From Haliscomenobacter sp033763495 (lineage in GTDB: Bacteria > Bacteroidota > Bacteroidia > Chitinophagales > Saprospiraceae), in the NCBI RefSeq assembly GCF_033763495.1, contig NZ_JANRKL010000035.1, positions 62,001-126,000 on the forward strand: 64,000 bases of DNA, read 5' to 3'. The first letter of the stretch is position 1. Each line of letters begins with the position of its first letter. Shown one piece after another: positions 43,391 to 51,999 of the stretch. The translations under genes and the position numbers were made by a program. The notes beneath the pieces were generated by a model. It was not told where the DNA came from. It searched no databases and saw only the letters and a list, made by a program, of their open reading frames with translations.

Positions 43391-44632
43391 TTATTCCTCC
43401 AAGAAATCCAGATCACGGTTATGGGTTTCTGAAATGGTCAAAATGGAATACAAACCAATGGCAAAACACAGTAAGCCAACAAAAGCTCCAGATTCAATTA
43501 CGCTAAAGGACTGCTTAAAATAGCCAAACAGGGTAGTCATAAGCACTACAGTTCCGCGTACCATATTGGGAATAGTAGTTGCTGCCGTTGCTCTCAAGTT
43601 GGTACCAAATTGTTCCGCTCCGATGGTTACGAACATCGCCCAGTAACCAATGCCAAACCCCAACAATAAAGCCATGGTGTAAAGGGTGCCAGCTTGATTG
43701 ATGCCGCCAAACAGATAGATGACCGAACAGACCAAGGTGAAAAGCATAAAGCCCAGTACCGCTTTTTTGCGGGAATGCAACCAATGACTTAAAAAGCCAC
43801 TGCTAAGGTCGCCAGTAGATAAACCGATGTAACACCACATGATGGCCAAACCAGGTTTGATGGGTTCAGCAATATTCAGTGCTACCCCAAACTCATTGCT
43901 GAAGGTAGCCAAAATTCCAATCACAAACCAGGTCGGCAGGCCCATACCAATACATTTTAGGTAGCGGATTAGACGGTCTCGATTCGTGAATAGGGCAAAG
44001 AAATTCCCTCGTTGCAGGTGTTGTTGCGCTTTGAGTTGTACAAAAATACCGGATTCAAAAACCCCAATACGCAGCAACAACAGGGCAATACCCATGCCGC
44101 CGCCGATAAAATACGCTGTGCGCCAGTCAAACCATTCTACGCTGAAATAAGCTACAACTGCGCCGAGCAAACCAATACCCGCAACCAAGGAAGTGCCAAT
44201 GGCCCGCAAATGTTTGGGCAATATTTCGGACACTAGGGTGATCCCTGCGCCTAATTCTCCCGCCAGGCCAATCCCGGCAATGAAGCGTAGGATTTTGTAA
44301 ACGCTGGGATCCTGAATAAATCCGCAGGCGATGTTCGCCAGAGAATAAGTCAAAATTGAGCCAAAAAGCACCGAAAGCCGGCCTTTTTTATCGCCCAAAA
44401 CACCCCACAAAATGCCGCCGACAAGCAAGCCCAACATTTGCCAATTGAGGATGCTGGCACCAACCGAAGAAACTTCGGCTTCAGTGAGCCCCAGGGATTT
44501 TAAGCTTGGGATCCGTACAATACTAAACAGCAACAAGTCGTAGATGTCTACAAAGTAGCCCAAGGCGGCTACAATTACGGGAATACTGATGAGGTGCTGA
44601 AGGGCACTTTTTGAGGTAAAAGGGCTTTGCAT
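43391..44632 (-). CDS. Major facilitator superfamily transporter
   Basis: A 413-residue transporter with about twelve hydrophobic helices. The loop 2-3 signature GGILWGVLGDKKGRLSVLFGS (~75-95) and the PESP-like cytoplasmic middle are typical of the sugar-phosphate/aromatic-acid symporter branch. RFIAGIGLAGELGAGITLVSEILP (~120-143) fits the metabolite:H+ symporter motif. The substrate is not identifiable. It is a single gene; the 283-bp gap upstream to 44915 holds no recognisable feature. Confidence 0.9.
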   Translation of the reverse strand: MQSPFTSKSALQHLISIPVIVAALGYFVDIYDLLLFSIVRIPSLKSLGLTEAEVSSVGASILNWQMLGLLVGGILWGVLGDKKGRLSVLFGSILTYSLANIACGFIQDPSVYKILRFIAGIGLAGELGAGITLVSEILPKHLRAIGTSLVAGIGLLGAVVAYFSVEWFDWRTAYFIGGGMGIALLLLRIGVFESGIFVQLKAQQHLQRGNFFALFTNRDRLIRYLKCIGMGLPTWFVIGILATFSNEFGVALNIAEPIKPGLAIMWCYIGLSTGDLSSGFLSHWLHSRKKAVLGFMLFTLVCSVIYLFGGINQAGTLYTMALLLGFGIGYWAMFVTIGAEQFGTNLRATAATTIPNMVRGTVVLMTTLFGYFKQSFSVIESGAFVGLLCFAIGLYSILTISETHNRDLDFLEE

Positions 44633-44915
44633 GCGTTAGTTTGGATTAATTTAAACTGTAGACTGCCTGAAAGGTAAAAACCCATTACTGAATTACCAAA
44701 AAAAAATTTGGAGGGCAGTGAAGAGGGTAGGGGAGTTGGCCCTGCCAAAACATTGAAAAATAATATTTTAGGTTTTGTTTTTTCTGTAATTAATTGTTTT
44801 TCAGTATTTAATTATTAAATAGGGTGAATTATAGGAGGCCAAGGGTAGTTCTTAACCTTTAGTTAATATGCCGGCATTATCTTACCCGTTCTAATTCATA
44901 ACCCAATTTAAAAAA

Positions 44916-47900
44916 ATGAAGCAACAATTACTTAAGTTTGGAGCATTCACTGTAATGCTATTTTCCATGGTGTTGGCACAAGCTCAAAAACCATTTAATT
45001 TGAGACCTGTAGCAACCCATTATACCGACGCTTTCGACCAGGGCTCAGCCGAAATCGTTGCCTATGATGCAATGAGCAAAAAGTTATTTTTTTCGAATGC
45101 ACTCGCCAATACCATTGGTGTATTGGACATTAGCGATCCCCGTTCGCCAAAAAGTGTTGATACCATCGACCTGAATCCCTATGGTGGCCTTGTAAACAGT
45201 GTAGCCGTATTCAATGGTACAGTTGCAGTTGCCGTACAAGCGAAAGTAAGCACTGATAATGGCAAGGTTTTGCTATTCAATACGGATGGTGTATTGCAAA
45301 AGGAGTATACGGTTGGAGCCTTGCCGGACATGGTTACTTTTTCTCCAGATGGAAAAAAGATTCTGACTGCCAATGAAGGCGAGCCATCTGATGATTATAC
45401 CATTGATCCTGAGGGTTCTGTAAGTATAATTGATGTTGCATCGGGTGCCGTACAAAAAGTTGGTTTTTCTGATTTTAATACTAAAGCGGCGTATCTGCGC
45501 AATAGGGGAGTGCGCATTTTTGGAAAAAATGCAACTGTAGCACAAGATTTGGAACCAGAATACATCAGTGTTGCTCCGGATAGCAAAAGAGCCTATGTTA
45601 CCCTACAAGAAAACAACGCTGTTGCCATTATTGACATCGCTACTGCAAAGGTATTGGACATTGCGCCAATGGGTTATAAAGACCACAACAATGGTGCCCC
45701 TGAGCTAAAACAGTATTTCATCAACACTCAGGTTAATTTGCCGAGCATTGGTAAGCCAGTATACGGAGGTGGTCAACCTGATATCAAACTCAGCGGTTTT
45801 TCCGGGTTGTATTTCGATCCAACGGAATCAACCGACACCAGCTACACCCTGTACACCTTGCCAGACCGGGGGCCAAATGACGAACCGGTTTTGAAAGCCA
45901 ACGCAGTAGGTACCGGTGGCGTTACCTCTGACATAGATCTTCGGCCATTCAAATTGCCAAACTATCAGGGAAGAATTGTAAAATTTAAATTTTATCCACG
46001 GAGTGGCCGGGTAAGTTTGGATACCCAAATCTTATTGCGCCGTTTGCAAAACAATATCGAAGTTCCGATTACAGGTAGAACTAATATTCCGGGCGTTGAT
46101 GAAGTGCCTGTGACCTACCGGGATTCTGCTACTGATTATAAAATTGTGGATTGGGTAGACAAGAGCACCAATGTTCAATATACAGAATTGCCTTATGACC
46201 CATTTGGCGGTGACCTTGAAGGGGTTGTTCGGGATAAGGATGGAAACTTTTGGGTTTGTGATGAAAATCGGCCCTCTGTTTATAAATTCCGCCCGGATGG
46301 ATTGATGCTGGCCCGTTATGTGCCCAAAGGTTCAGGAGATCTTGGTATCGCACCACTGGGAGAAGGTGCCTATGGAGAAGAAACCTTGCCAGCTGTGTAC
46401 AGCAAACGTTGGGCGAATCGGGGATTTGAAGCCATTGCCTACAACCCCGAAACCAATGTCATTTATGCCTTTATTCAATCGCCGATCGACAACCCAAATT
46501 CAACGGTAGTTCGCAACAAAACTGATGTTATCCGGATTTTGGGCATCGATGCAGCAACGGGGAAAGCTGTCAGTGAGTATGTTTACCTGCTGGATCGCAA
46601 CAAGGAAGCTGGTCTGGCCATCAGTCGGGTGGATAAAATTGGTGATGCCGTTTACACTGGGAAGAACAAAATGTTGGCCCTTGAGCGGGACTCCAGTGTT
46701 CCTGGTCAGTCTACAGGTAAAAAATTCTTGTTTGAACTGGACTTCAACGGCGCGACCAATCTTTTGGGTGATACCATCTTAGCCAAATTGTCTGCAAAAT
46801 CAACTTCTACGGGTGCGACTGACAAAACCTTGGAAATGATGACGGCTGATGACCTGGCTGCCGCAAAAATCAATGTCGTTCAAAAACGTTTGGTGTTGAA
46901 TTTACCTAGCACCGGTTACCAGGCTGGTGATAAACCTGAAGGATTAAGTGTTTTGCCTGATGGAACAATTGCGGTAATCAATGACAATGATTTTGGTCTG
47001 GCCGGAGCTGGACTCACCGATACCATTTCACTGGGCGTGTATCGCTTGAGCAAGAACAATTCCCTGGACGCAAGTGATCGGGACAATGGCATCTTTTTGC
47101 GCAATTTCCCGGTTTTGGGGATGTATCAGCCGGATGCAATCAAAACATTTACCCACAACAATGAAGTGTTTTACATTACAGCAAATGAAGGGGACGCACG
47201 TGCCTATGGTGGATTTAATGAGGAAACCAGGGTAGCTTCCATGAAATTGGATGCAGCAGCTTTCCCCAAAGGAGATAGTTTGAAAAACAATGCATTGCTT
47301 GGGCGCCTGCGATCAACCAATGCTAGCGGTGACCTGGATGGCGATGGTGATTTTGATCGGATTTACACTTTTGGGGGCCGTTCATTTTCAGTTTATGACA
47401 ACCAGGGTAATTTGGTGTTTGATAGCGGAAACGACCTGGAATTACAGCTCAGCCAGAATCCAACTTTCAAAGCCTATTTTAATGCCAGCCACAACGACAA
47501 TGCCACTTCAACTTTTGATACCCGTAGTGACGATAAAGGCCCCGAACCCGAAGCAATTACCATAGCTGTGCATGGTGGTGTTCGTTATGCCTTGGTTGGT
47601 TTGGAGAGAATTGGAGGTATTGCCGTGTACAATATCGACAATCCTAGCAAGCCTAGTTTTGTAGGCTATTTCAATAACCGGAATTTTGCAGCAGCGGCCA
47701 ATACCCGCGCTGCTGGTGACCTTGGACCGGAAGAGATCGTGTATATTTCGGCTGATCAGAGCCCTGTAAATGGAATTGCGCTGGTCGTAACTGCCAACGA
47801 AATCAGTGGAACAGTGACCATCTATACAACGGATGATCGACTGGTGGACCTCAAAGAGCCTCGCACCAGTAATGTGAATTTGGTGTTATATCCCAATCCG

Positions 47901-48077
47901 GTCAATCAGGAGCTGTATTCCAACATCAGTTCTGACTATCAGGTTTACGATGTAATGGGCCGATTGATGCTGAGTGTAAAGGCCAGCAATCGGATTCCGA
48001 TGCAGTCATTACCTACCGGAACTTACGTGGTTAAGGATGTACTCCACAATGTGGCAAAAAAAGTAATGAAGTATTAA
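44916..48077 (+). CDS. T9SS-secreted choice-of-anchor I protein with nested phytase-like domain
   Basis: A 1053-residue secreted protein (signal peptide ~1-24). The N-terminal part (~25-255: GGLVNSVAVFNGTVAVAVQ, LTANEGEPSDDYTIDPEGSV) and the C-terminal part (~735-960: EVFYITANEGDARAYGGFNEETR, AGDLGPEEIVYISA) belong to the choice-of-anchor I family. Between them (~280-690) lies a phytase-like propeller (SGFSGLYFDP, LPDRGPNDEP, NRGFEAIAYNPETN). A T9SS type A sorting domain ends the protein (LVLYPNPVNQEL near 988). An extracellular phosphatase or esterase role is predicted only from the inserted domain. Confidence 0.9.
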   Translation: MKQQLLKFGAFTVMLFSMVLAQAQKPFNLRPVATHYTDAFDQGSAEIVAYDAMSKKLFFSNALANTIGVLDISDPRSPKSVDTIDLNPYGGLVNSVAVFNGTVAVAVQAKVSTDNGKVLLFNTDGVLQKEYTVGALPDMVTFSPDGKKILTANEGEPSDDYTIDPEGSVSIIDVASGAVQKVGFSDFNTKAAYLRNRGVRIFGKNATVAQDLEPEYISVAPDSKRAYVTLQENNAVAIIDIATAKVLDIAPMGYKDHNNGAPELKQYFINTQVNLPSIGKPVYGGGQPDIKLSGFSGLYFDPTESTDTSYTLYTLPDRGPNDEPVLKANAVGTGGVTSDIDLRPFKLPNYQGRIVKFKFYPRSGRVSLDTQILLRRLQNNIEVPITGRTNIPGVDEVPVTYRDSATDYKIVDWVDKSTNVQYTELPYDPFGGDLEGVVRDKDGNFWVCDENRPSVYKFRPDGLMLARYVPKGSGDLGIAPLGEGAYGEETLPAVYSKRWANRGFEAIAYNPETNVIYAFIQSPIDNPNSTVVRNKTDVIRILGIDAATGKAVSEYVYLLDRNKEAGLAISRVDKIGDAVYTGKNKMLALERDSSVPGQSTGKKFLFELDFNGATNLLGDTILAKLSAKSTSTGATDKTLEMMTADDLAAAKINVVQKRLVLNLPSTGYQAGDKPEGLSVLPDGTIAVINDNDFGLAGAGLTDTISLGVYRLSKNNSLDASDRDNGIFLRNFPVLGMYQPDAIKTFTHNNEVFYITANEGDARAYGGFNEETRVASMKLDAAAFPKGDSLKNNALLGRLRSTNASGDLDGDGDFDRIYTFGGRSFSVYDNQGNLVFDSGNDLELQLSQNPTFKAYFNASHNDNATSTFDTRSDDKGPEPEAITIAVHGGVRYALVGLERIGGIAVYNIDNPSKPSFVGYFNNRNFAAAANTRAAGDLGPEEIVYISADQSPVNGIALVVTANEISGTVTIYTTDDRLVDLKEPRTSNVNLVLYPNPVNQELYSNISSDYQVYDVMGRLMLSVKASNRIPMQSLPTGTYVVKDVLHNVAKKVMKY

Positions 48078-48084
48078 AACTTTT

Positions 48085-48122
48085 AGGAGAGCTGGAATTT
48101 CAACAGCTCTCCTCTTTTTTTG
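48085..48122 (+). terminator. Rho-independent terminator
   Basis: A 10-bp stem AGGAGAGCTG/CAGCTCTCCT with a 9-nt loop and a following run of T residues, 8 bp after the stop codon of the choice-of-anchor I gene. Confidence 0.93.
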
Positions 48123-48151
48123 CTAAAGTTTGTCTCATAATTTATATTATG

Positions 48152-48505
48152 TTAAATAAAAGAAAAAGAAATCACCTTATACCTCATGCTATAAGAAATC
48201 ATCCCCAGCAGAAACATTATGGCAAGCACCACTTTCATCCATGCAATCTGAGCCAATCTTTCGTACTTTAAAAATTTATAAGTATATCTCTGACCTTGCA
48301 ATTTTATCCTCAGATCAGTTCTGGCTGTTTTAGACATTGTTGATTCGGCATTCTTGTATTCTTCCTGGCTTTGGTGGTATTCCGCTTTGGCAGCGTCTCT
48401 TTTTTGGGAGATTTGGAAGATGCTGATTATCTGTGCCGAAAGAATCACAATTGAACCTATAAAAACGGCTAAAATGATAAGTGAGAAATATTTTTTGAAA
48501 TTCAT
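48152..48505 (-). CDS. Small membrane protein with coiled-coil centre
   Basis: A 117-residue protein with two hydrophobic helices (SLIILAVFIGSIVILSAQII at ~8-27; VVLAIMFLLGMISYSM at ~92-107) separated by a charged, probably coiled-coil segment (QKRDAAKAEYHQSQEEYKNAE). The hairpin topology leaves the coiled coil on one side of the membrane. I recognise no family. Function unknown. Confidence 0.6.
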   Translation of the reverse strand: MNFKKYFSLIILAVFIGSIVILSAQIISIFQISQKRDAAKAEYHQSQEEYKNAESTMSKTARTDLRIKLQGQRYTYKFLKYERLAQIAWMKVVLAIMFLLGMISYSMRYKVISFSFI

Positions 48506-48535
48506 TTTAAAACAATTTGATTTTAATTTATTTTC

Positions 48536-48565
48536 TTGAAATTATTCAAATTTAGCATTATTTTG
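48536..48565 (+). promoter_or_regulatory. Probable promoter of the NAD(P)HX repair gene
   Basis: TTG at 48536-48538 and TATTTTG at 48559-48565 with a 20-bp spacer. It supports the start at 48587, preceded by AAAGG. Confidence 0.45.
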
Positions 48566-48586
48566 ATCGATAACAAATCCAAAGGT

Positions 48587-50095
48587 ATGAAAATCCTTAG
48601 CTCAGCCCAGATTCGTGAACTAGACGCCTACACCATTGCCCACGAACCCATTGCCTCCATCGACTTGATGGAGCGCGCAGCAGCCAGTTTTGTGGATTGG
48701 TTTATGGCAAAATTCCCGCAAAGGGACTCCCCTATCTATATTTTTTGTGGGCCAGGCAACAATGGCGGAGATGGACTAGCCATTGCCCGATTGTTGAACT
48801 ATGCCTTTTACGAAGTTGAACTCTATCTGTGTGCCATTAGTCCAAAACAAAGTGCTGATTTTCAAACAAATTTAAAGAATTTACCTGAATTCAATAGTAT
48901 TCCAATTACCAATATTTCGGGAGGCGCCCCACTGCCCCCTCTCCCACCCTCAGGTATTTTGATTGATGCCTTGCTTGGAACTGGTATTTCACGCCCTCTG
49001 GAGGGCTATTGGGCTGATTTTATAGAATATTTGAATCGTTTTGAAGGCACGAAAGTATCCGTAGACTTACCCACTGGTTTAAATGCCGATGCTTGCACCA
49101 AAAATAAAACATTTTGTGCCGATCATACCTTCAGTTTTGAATTCCCCAAACTGGCTTTTTTGTTGTCGGAAAACGATAGCCGGGTTGGCGAATGGGCTTT
49201 TGCTTCGATTGGACTACACCCAGGGAAGATTCAGGAACTTGAAACCCAAAACTATTACCTCCAACAAGCCGATGTACAAGCCTGGGTGAAAAAACGTACT
49301 CGTTATGCCCACAAGGGCTTGTACGGCCACGCACTGCTCATTGCGGGTAGCCAGGGCATGATGGGTGCAGCCTTGCTCAGTGGGCGGGCTATTCTGCGGA
49401 GCGGCACAGGTTTGTTGACCATTCACGCTCCTGCCTGTGGTTATCCCATCCTACAAATGGGCTTACCGGAAGCCATGGTCAGTTCGGATCGGCATCAGTT
49501 CAATTTTTCCGAAATGCCAGGACTTAACAAATACTCAGCTGTAGGCATCGGCTGTGGGCTTGGGACCAAAGATTTTTCCATTAGGGGCCTGGATGAATTC
49601 CTGGGAGCCATTGGCCAAAAGCCGCTGGTGATCGATGCGGACGCACTTAACATCATTGCGGAACAAAAATGGCAACATCGAATTCCACGTGGGGCCATTT
49701 TGTCCCCCCACCCCAGGGAGTTTTCCCGTTTATTTGGAGATGCCAACGACGATTTTGCCCGATTGGAATTGCTGCGTGAAATGGCTGTAAAATACGGTCT
49801 TTACATCATCCGCAAAGGTGCACATTCTGCGATAGCGCTACCTGATGGCCAAATCTGGTTCAATTCCAGTGGCAACCCCGGGATGGCCACCGCGGGCAGT
49901 GGCGATGTACTTACGGGTATCCTTACAGGTTTATTGGCCCAGGGTTATGATGCTGCGCAAACCTGTAAATTAGGCGTTTACCTCCATGGTTTGGCTGGGG
50001 ATATTGCCGCGAATAAGCTAGGGCATGAAGCTCTTTTGGCCAGCGATATCGTGGATCAAATTGGGGCAGCCTTCCAGTTTCTAAAAAATTCTTAG
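48587..50095 (+). CDS. nnrD/nnrE: Bifunctional NAD(P)HX epimerase/dehydratase
   Basis: A 502-residue two-domain repair enzyme; ATG 48587 is chosen because MKILSSAQIRELDAYTI is the conserved beginning and AAAGG precedes it. The epimerase half (~1-220) has ERAAASF and FCGPGNNGGDGLAIARLL near 60-78. The ADP- or ATP-dependent dehydratase half (~225-500) has HKGLYGHALLIAGSQGMMGAA, LSPHPREFSRL and the signature NSSGNPGMATAGSGDVLTGI near 425-444. Together they epimerise and dehydrate damaged NAD(P)HX back to NAD(P)H in the cytoplasm. This is the normal fused bacterial form. Confidence 0.94.
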   Translation: MKILSSAQIRELDAYTIAHEPIASIDLMERAAASFVDWFMAKFPQRDSPIYIFCGPGNNGGDGLAIARLLNYAFYEVELYLCAISPKQSADFQTNLKNLPEFNSIPITNISGGAPLPPLPPSGILIDALLGTGISRPLEGYWADFIEYLNRFEGTKVSVDLPTGLNADACTKNKTFCADHTFSFEFPKLAFLLSENDSRVGEWAFASIGLHPGKIQELETQNYYLQQADVQAWVKKRTRYAHKGLYGHALLIAGSQGMMGAALLSGRAILRSGTGLLTIHAPACGYPILQMGLPEAMVSSDRHQFNFSEMPGLNKYSAVGIGCGLGTKDFSIRGLDEFLGAIGQKPLVIDADALNIIAEQKWQHRIPRGAILSPHPREFSRLFGDANDDFARLELLREMAVKYGLYIIRKGAHSAIALPDGQIWFNSSGNPGMATAGSGDVLTGILTGLLAQGYDAAQTCKLGVYLHGLAGDIAANKLGHEALLASDIVDQIGAAFQFLKNS

Positions 50096-50209
50096 AAAGC
50101 TTTAGAGAAACAATTATTTTTGCAGCGAAGGCCACTTTCCCTCCGATTGGGGTCCAATCAACTCGACATTCGTATTTATCCAACTTTTTCAGGAATAAGC
50201 AACAGTGTT

Positions 50210-50620
50210 ATGGCAGCCTGGGGTATTAATAATTTTGAAAATGACGACGCAGTAGCGTGGGTAGAAGCATTTTCTGAAAAACAATCCATCGACAAAATTG
50301 AACGGCTCTTCAGCGATGCCATTGAGGAAGATGAACCCGATGAACATCTGGGATCCTCCGTGTTGGCAGCAGCTGAATTGTTGGCCATCTCCCAAGGCAA
50401 TGAGCCAGAAGAATTTCACGAAACCCTCTTGGATGATTTCGAAATTGACCTGGAAGCCATCCAGGAGTGGATTGATGCCGATTTGATCAATTTAGCCATC
50501 CATGCCGTTGAAAAAATCAGCGAGTCCGAAGATTCGGAATTGCGGCAATTGTGGGAGGAAGTTGACGAATTGGACCACTGGCTGATGGTCATCAAGGACT
50601 TGAAAAAGAGATTAAAATAA
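50210..50620 (+). CDS. DUF4259 protein
   Basis: A 136-residue protein starting at ATG 50210, where the conserved MAAWGINNFENDDAVAWV motif begins; earlier in-frame starts give no homologous sequence. It is acidic and helical (SVLAAAELLAISQGNEPEEF, LRQLWEEVDELDHWLMVI). DUF4259 proteins are small and uncharacterised, often seen near toxin-immunity or stress loci. It lies downstream of nnrD/E and converges with queA with one base between the stops. Confidence 0.85.
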   Translation: MAAWGINNFENDDAVAWVEAFSEKQSIDKIERLFSDAIEEDEPDEHLGSSVLAAAELLAISQGNEPEEFHETLLDDFEIDLEAIQEWIDADLINLAIHAVEKISESEDSELRQLWEEVDELDHWLMVIKDLKKRLK

Positions 50621-50621
50621 C

Positions 50622-51851
50622 TCAAGGTGTAAGGGAAAGGTAACATCCATCGCCATAACTCAAAAAACGATACTCGTGATCTAAGGCATATTGGTACATT
50701 TTTTTCCACTCCTCTCCTACCAATGCTGCAACCAACAACAAGAGCGTACTGCCAGGTTGGTGAAAATTGGTACATAGCCCATTAATCATTTTGACCGGAT
50801 ATCCCGGAGCAATCAACAACTGGGTTTTGGCTACCAAACGGTCATAATCATTGGAGTTTAGCCAACCCAGCAAAGCCTGAAGGGCTTTCTCTACCGGGAT
50901 GTTTTCTCGTTCCAGCTCATAAGCGTCCCACTGGCGAATTTCAAGGACCTCCCGGTCGAGGTCTGGATTTTTCAGTAATTTACAACCCATCAGGTACAGA
51001 CTTTCCAAAGTACGTAAAGTGGTAGTACCAACAGCCACCACCGGGCGCTGGGTTTGGTGAGCCTGGATCAATTTTTGGATCAACCCACGCGATGCATCAA
51101 AATATTCCGCATGCATATCATGGTGCCCGATCGTTGGGGCACTTACGGGTTTAAAAGTACCTGCGCCAACATGCAGGGTAATGAAATCAAGATCGATGCC
51201 CTGGTTTTCAAGTTTAGAAAAAACCGCCGGGGTGAAATGCAAACCCGCCGTTGGTGCAGCAACAGAACCCTCCAGGTTTGCATAAATGGTTTGGTAGCGC
51301 TCCCGATCCAATTCCTCTGCCTCCCGATCAAGATAGGGAGGTAATGGAATTTGACCAATTGAACTCAGAACTTCAGCAAAGGTGTATGCAGCTGGTTGCC
51401 AGTGGAATCTGATACTGAAATGACTAGGTCCACGTTCGAGTATTTCGGCCGAAAGTTGATGCATTTGATTCGGTTCTGTTCCCCAAGTCGCGCTGACAGG
51501 TCCCTCTTTCCATTTTTTGGCCCCTCCTACCAGGCAATTCCATTCACATTCGCCATATTTGGCCATTTCGACGCCGAGTTCTCCGAGAGGCTCCAGGCAA
51601 AAAATTTCTACAATGCCTCCCGTAGGTTTGGCCATGTGTAGCCTGGCAGGGATTACTTTGGTGTTGTTAAACAGCATCAAAGCCCCTTTCGGAATATGCT
51701 GATCCAAGTTGGTGTAAACATCATCAGACAACTCGCCTTGGTGAAACACCAATAACTTTGACGCATCCCGTTGGGCAAGTGGGTATTTTGCAATCCGTTC
51801 TTCTGGTAAATCGTATTGGTACTCCTCAATCCGTATCTCCTGAACTTTCAT
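50622..51851 (-). CDS. queA: S-adenosylmethionine:tRNA ribosyltransferase-isomerase QueA
   Basis: A 409-residue QueA, slightly longer than the typical ~345-360 residues. ATG 51851 is chosen because MKVQEIRIEEYQYDLPEERIA is the conserved start. Diagnostic segments are PLAQRDASKLLV (~25-36), LMLFNNTKVIPARLH (~62-76), SVAAPTAGLHFT (~195-206) and NFHQPGSTLLLLVAAL (~378-393). It transfers the ribosyl group of SAM to preQ1 in tRNA, giving epoxyqueuosine. No other queuosine gene is in the window. Confidence 0.95.
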   Translation of the reverse strand: MKVQEIRIEEYQYDLPEERIAKYPLAQRDASKLLVFHQGELSDDVYTNLDQHIPKGALMLFNNTKVIPARLHMAKPTGGIVEIFCLEPLGELGVEMAKYGECEWNCLVGGAKKWKEGPVSATWGTEPNQMHQLSAEILERGPSHFSIRFHWQPAAYTFAEVLSSIGQIPLPPYLDREAEELDRERYQTIYANLEGSVAAPTAGLHFTPAVFSKLENQGIDLDFITLHVGAGTFKPVSAPTIGHHDMHAEYFDASRGLIQKLIQAHQTQRPVVAVGTTTLRTLESLYLMGCKLLKNPDLDREVLEIRQWDAYELERENIPVEKALQALLGWLNSNDYDRLVAKTQLLIAPGYPVKMINGLCTNFHQPGSTLLLLVAALVGEEWKKMYQYALDHEYRFLSYGDGCYLSLTP

Positions 51852-51888
51852 GGCCTGCTTTTGTATCAATTTTTCAAAAAGTCTAAAA

Positions 51889-51932
51889 ACAAAAAGAGTG
51901 AGCCGCGAAGATACACGACTCACCCCTTTTGT
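51889..51932 (-). terminator. Hairpin between the sortilin-like gene and queA
   Basis: ACAAAAAGAGTGAG at 51889 and its near complement ending at 51932 pair over about 14 bp. On the minus strand a T-rich run follows, so it ends the transcript of the gene at 52000 ahead of queA. Confidence 0.75.
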
Positions 51933-51999
51933 TTGATGCTTCCTTTAGCTTTTTATGGCTAGCGGCGAGCAAAAACAGATATTCAATTGTTTATCACCA

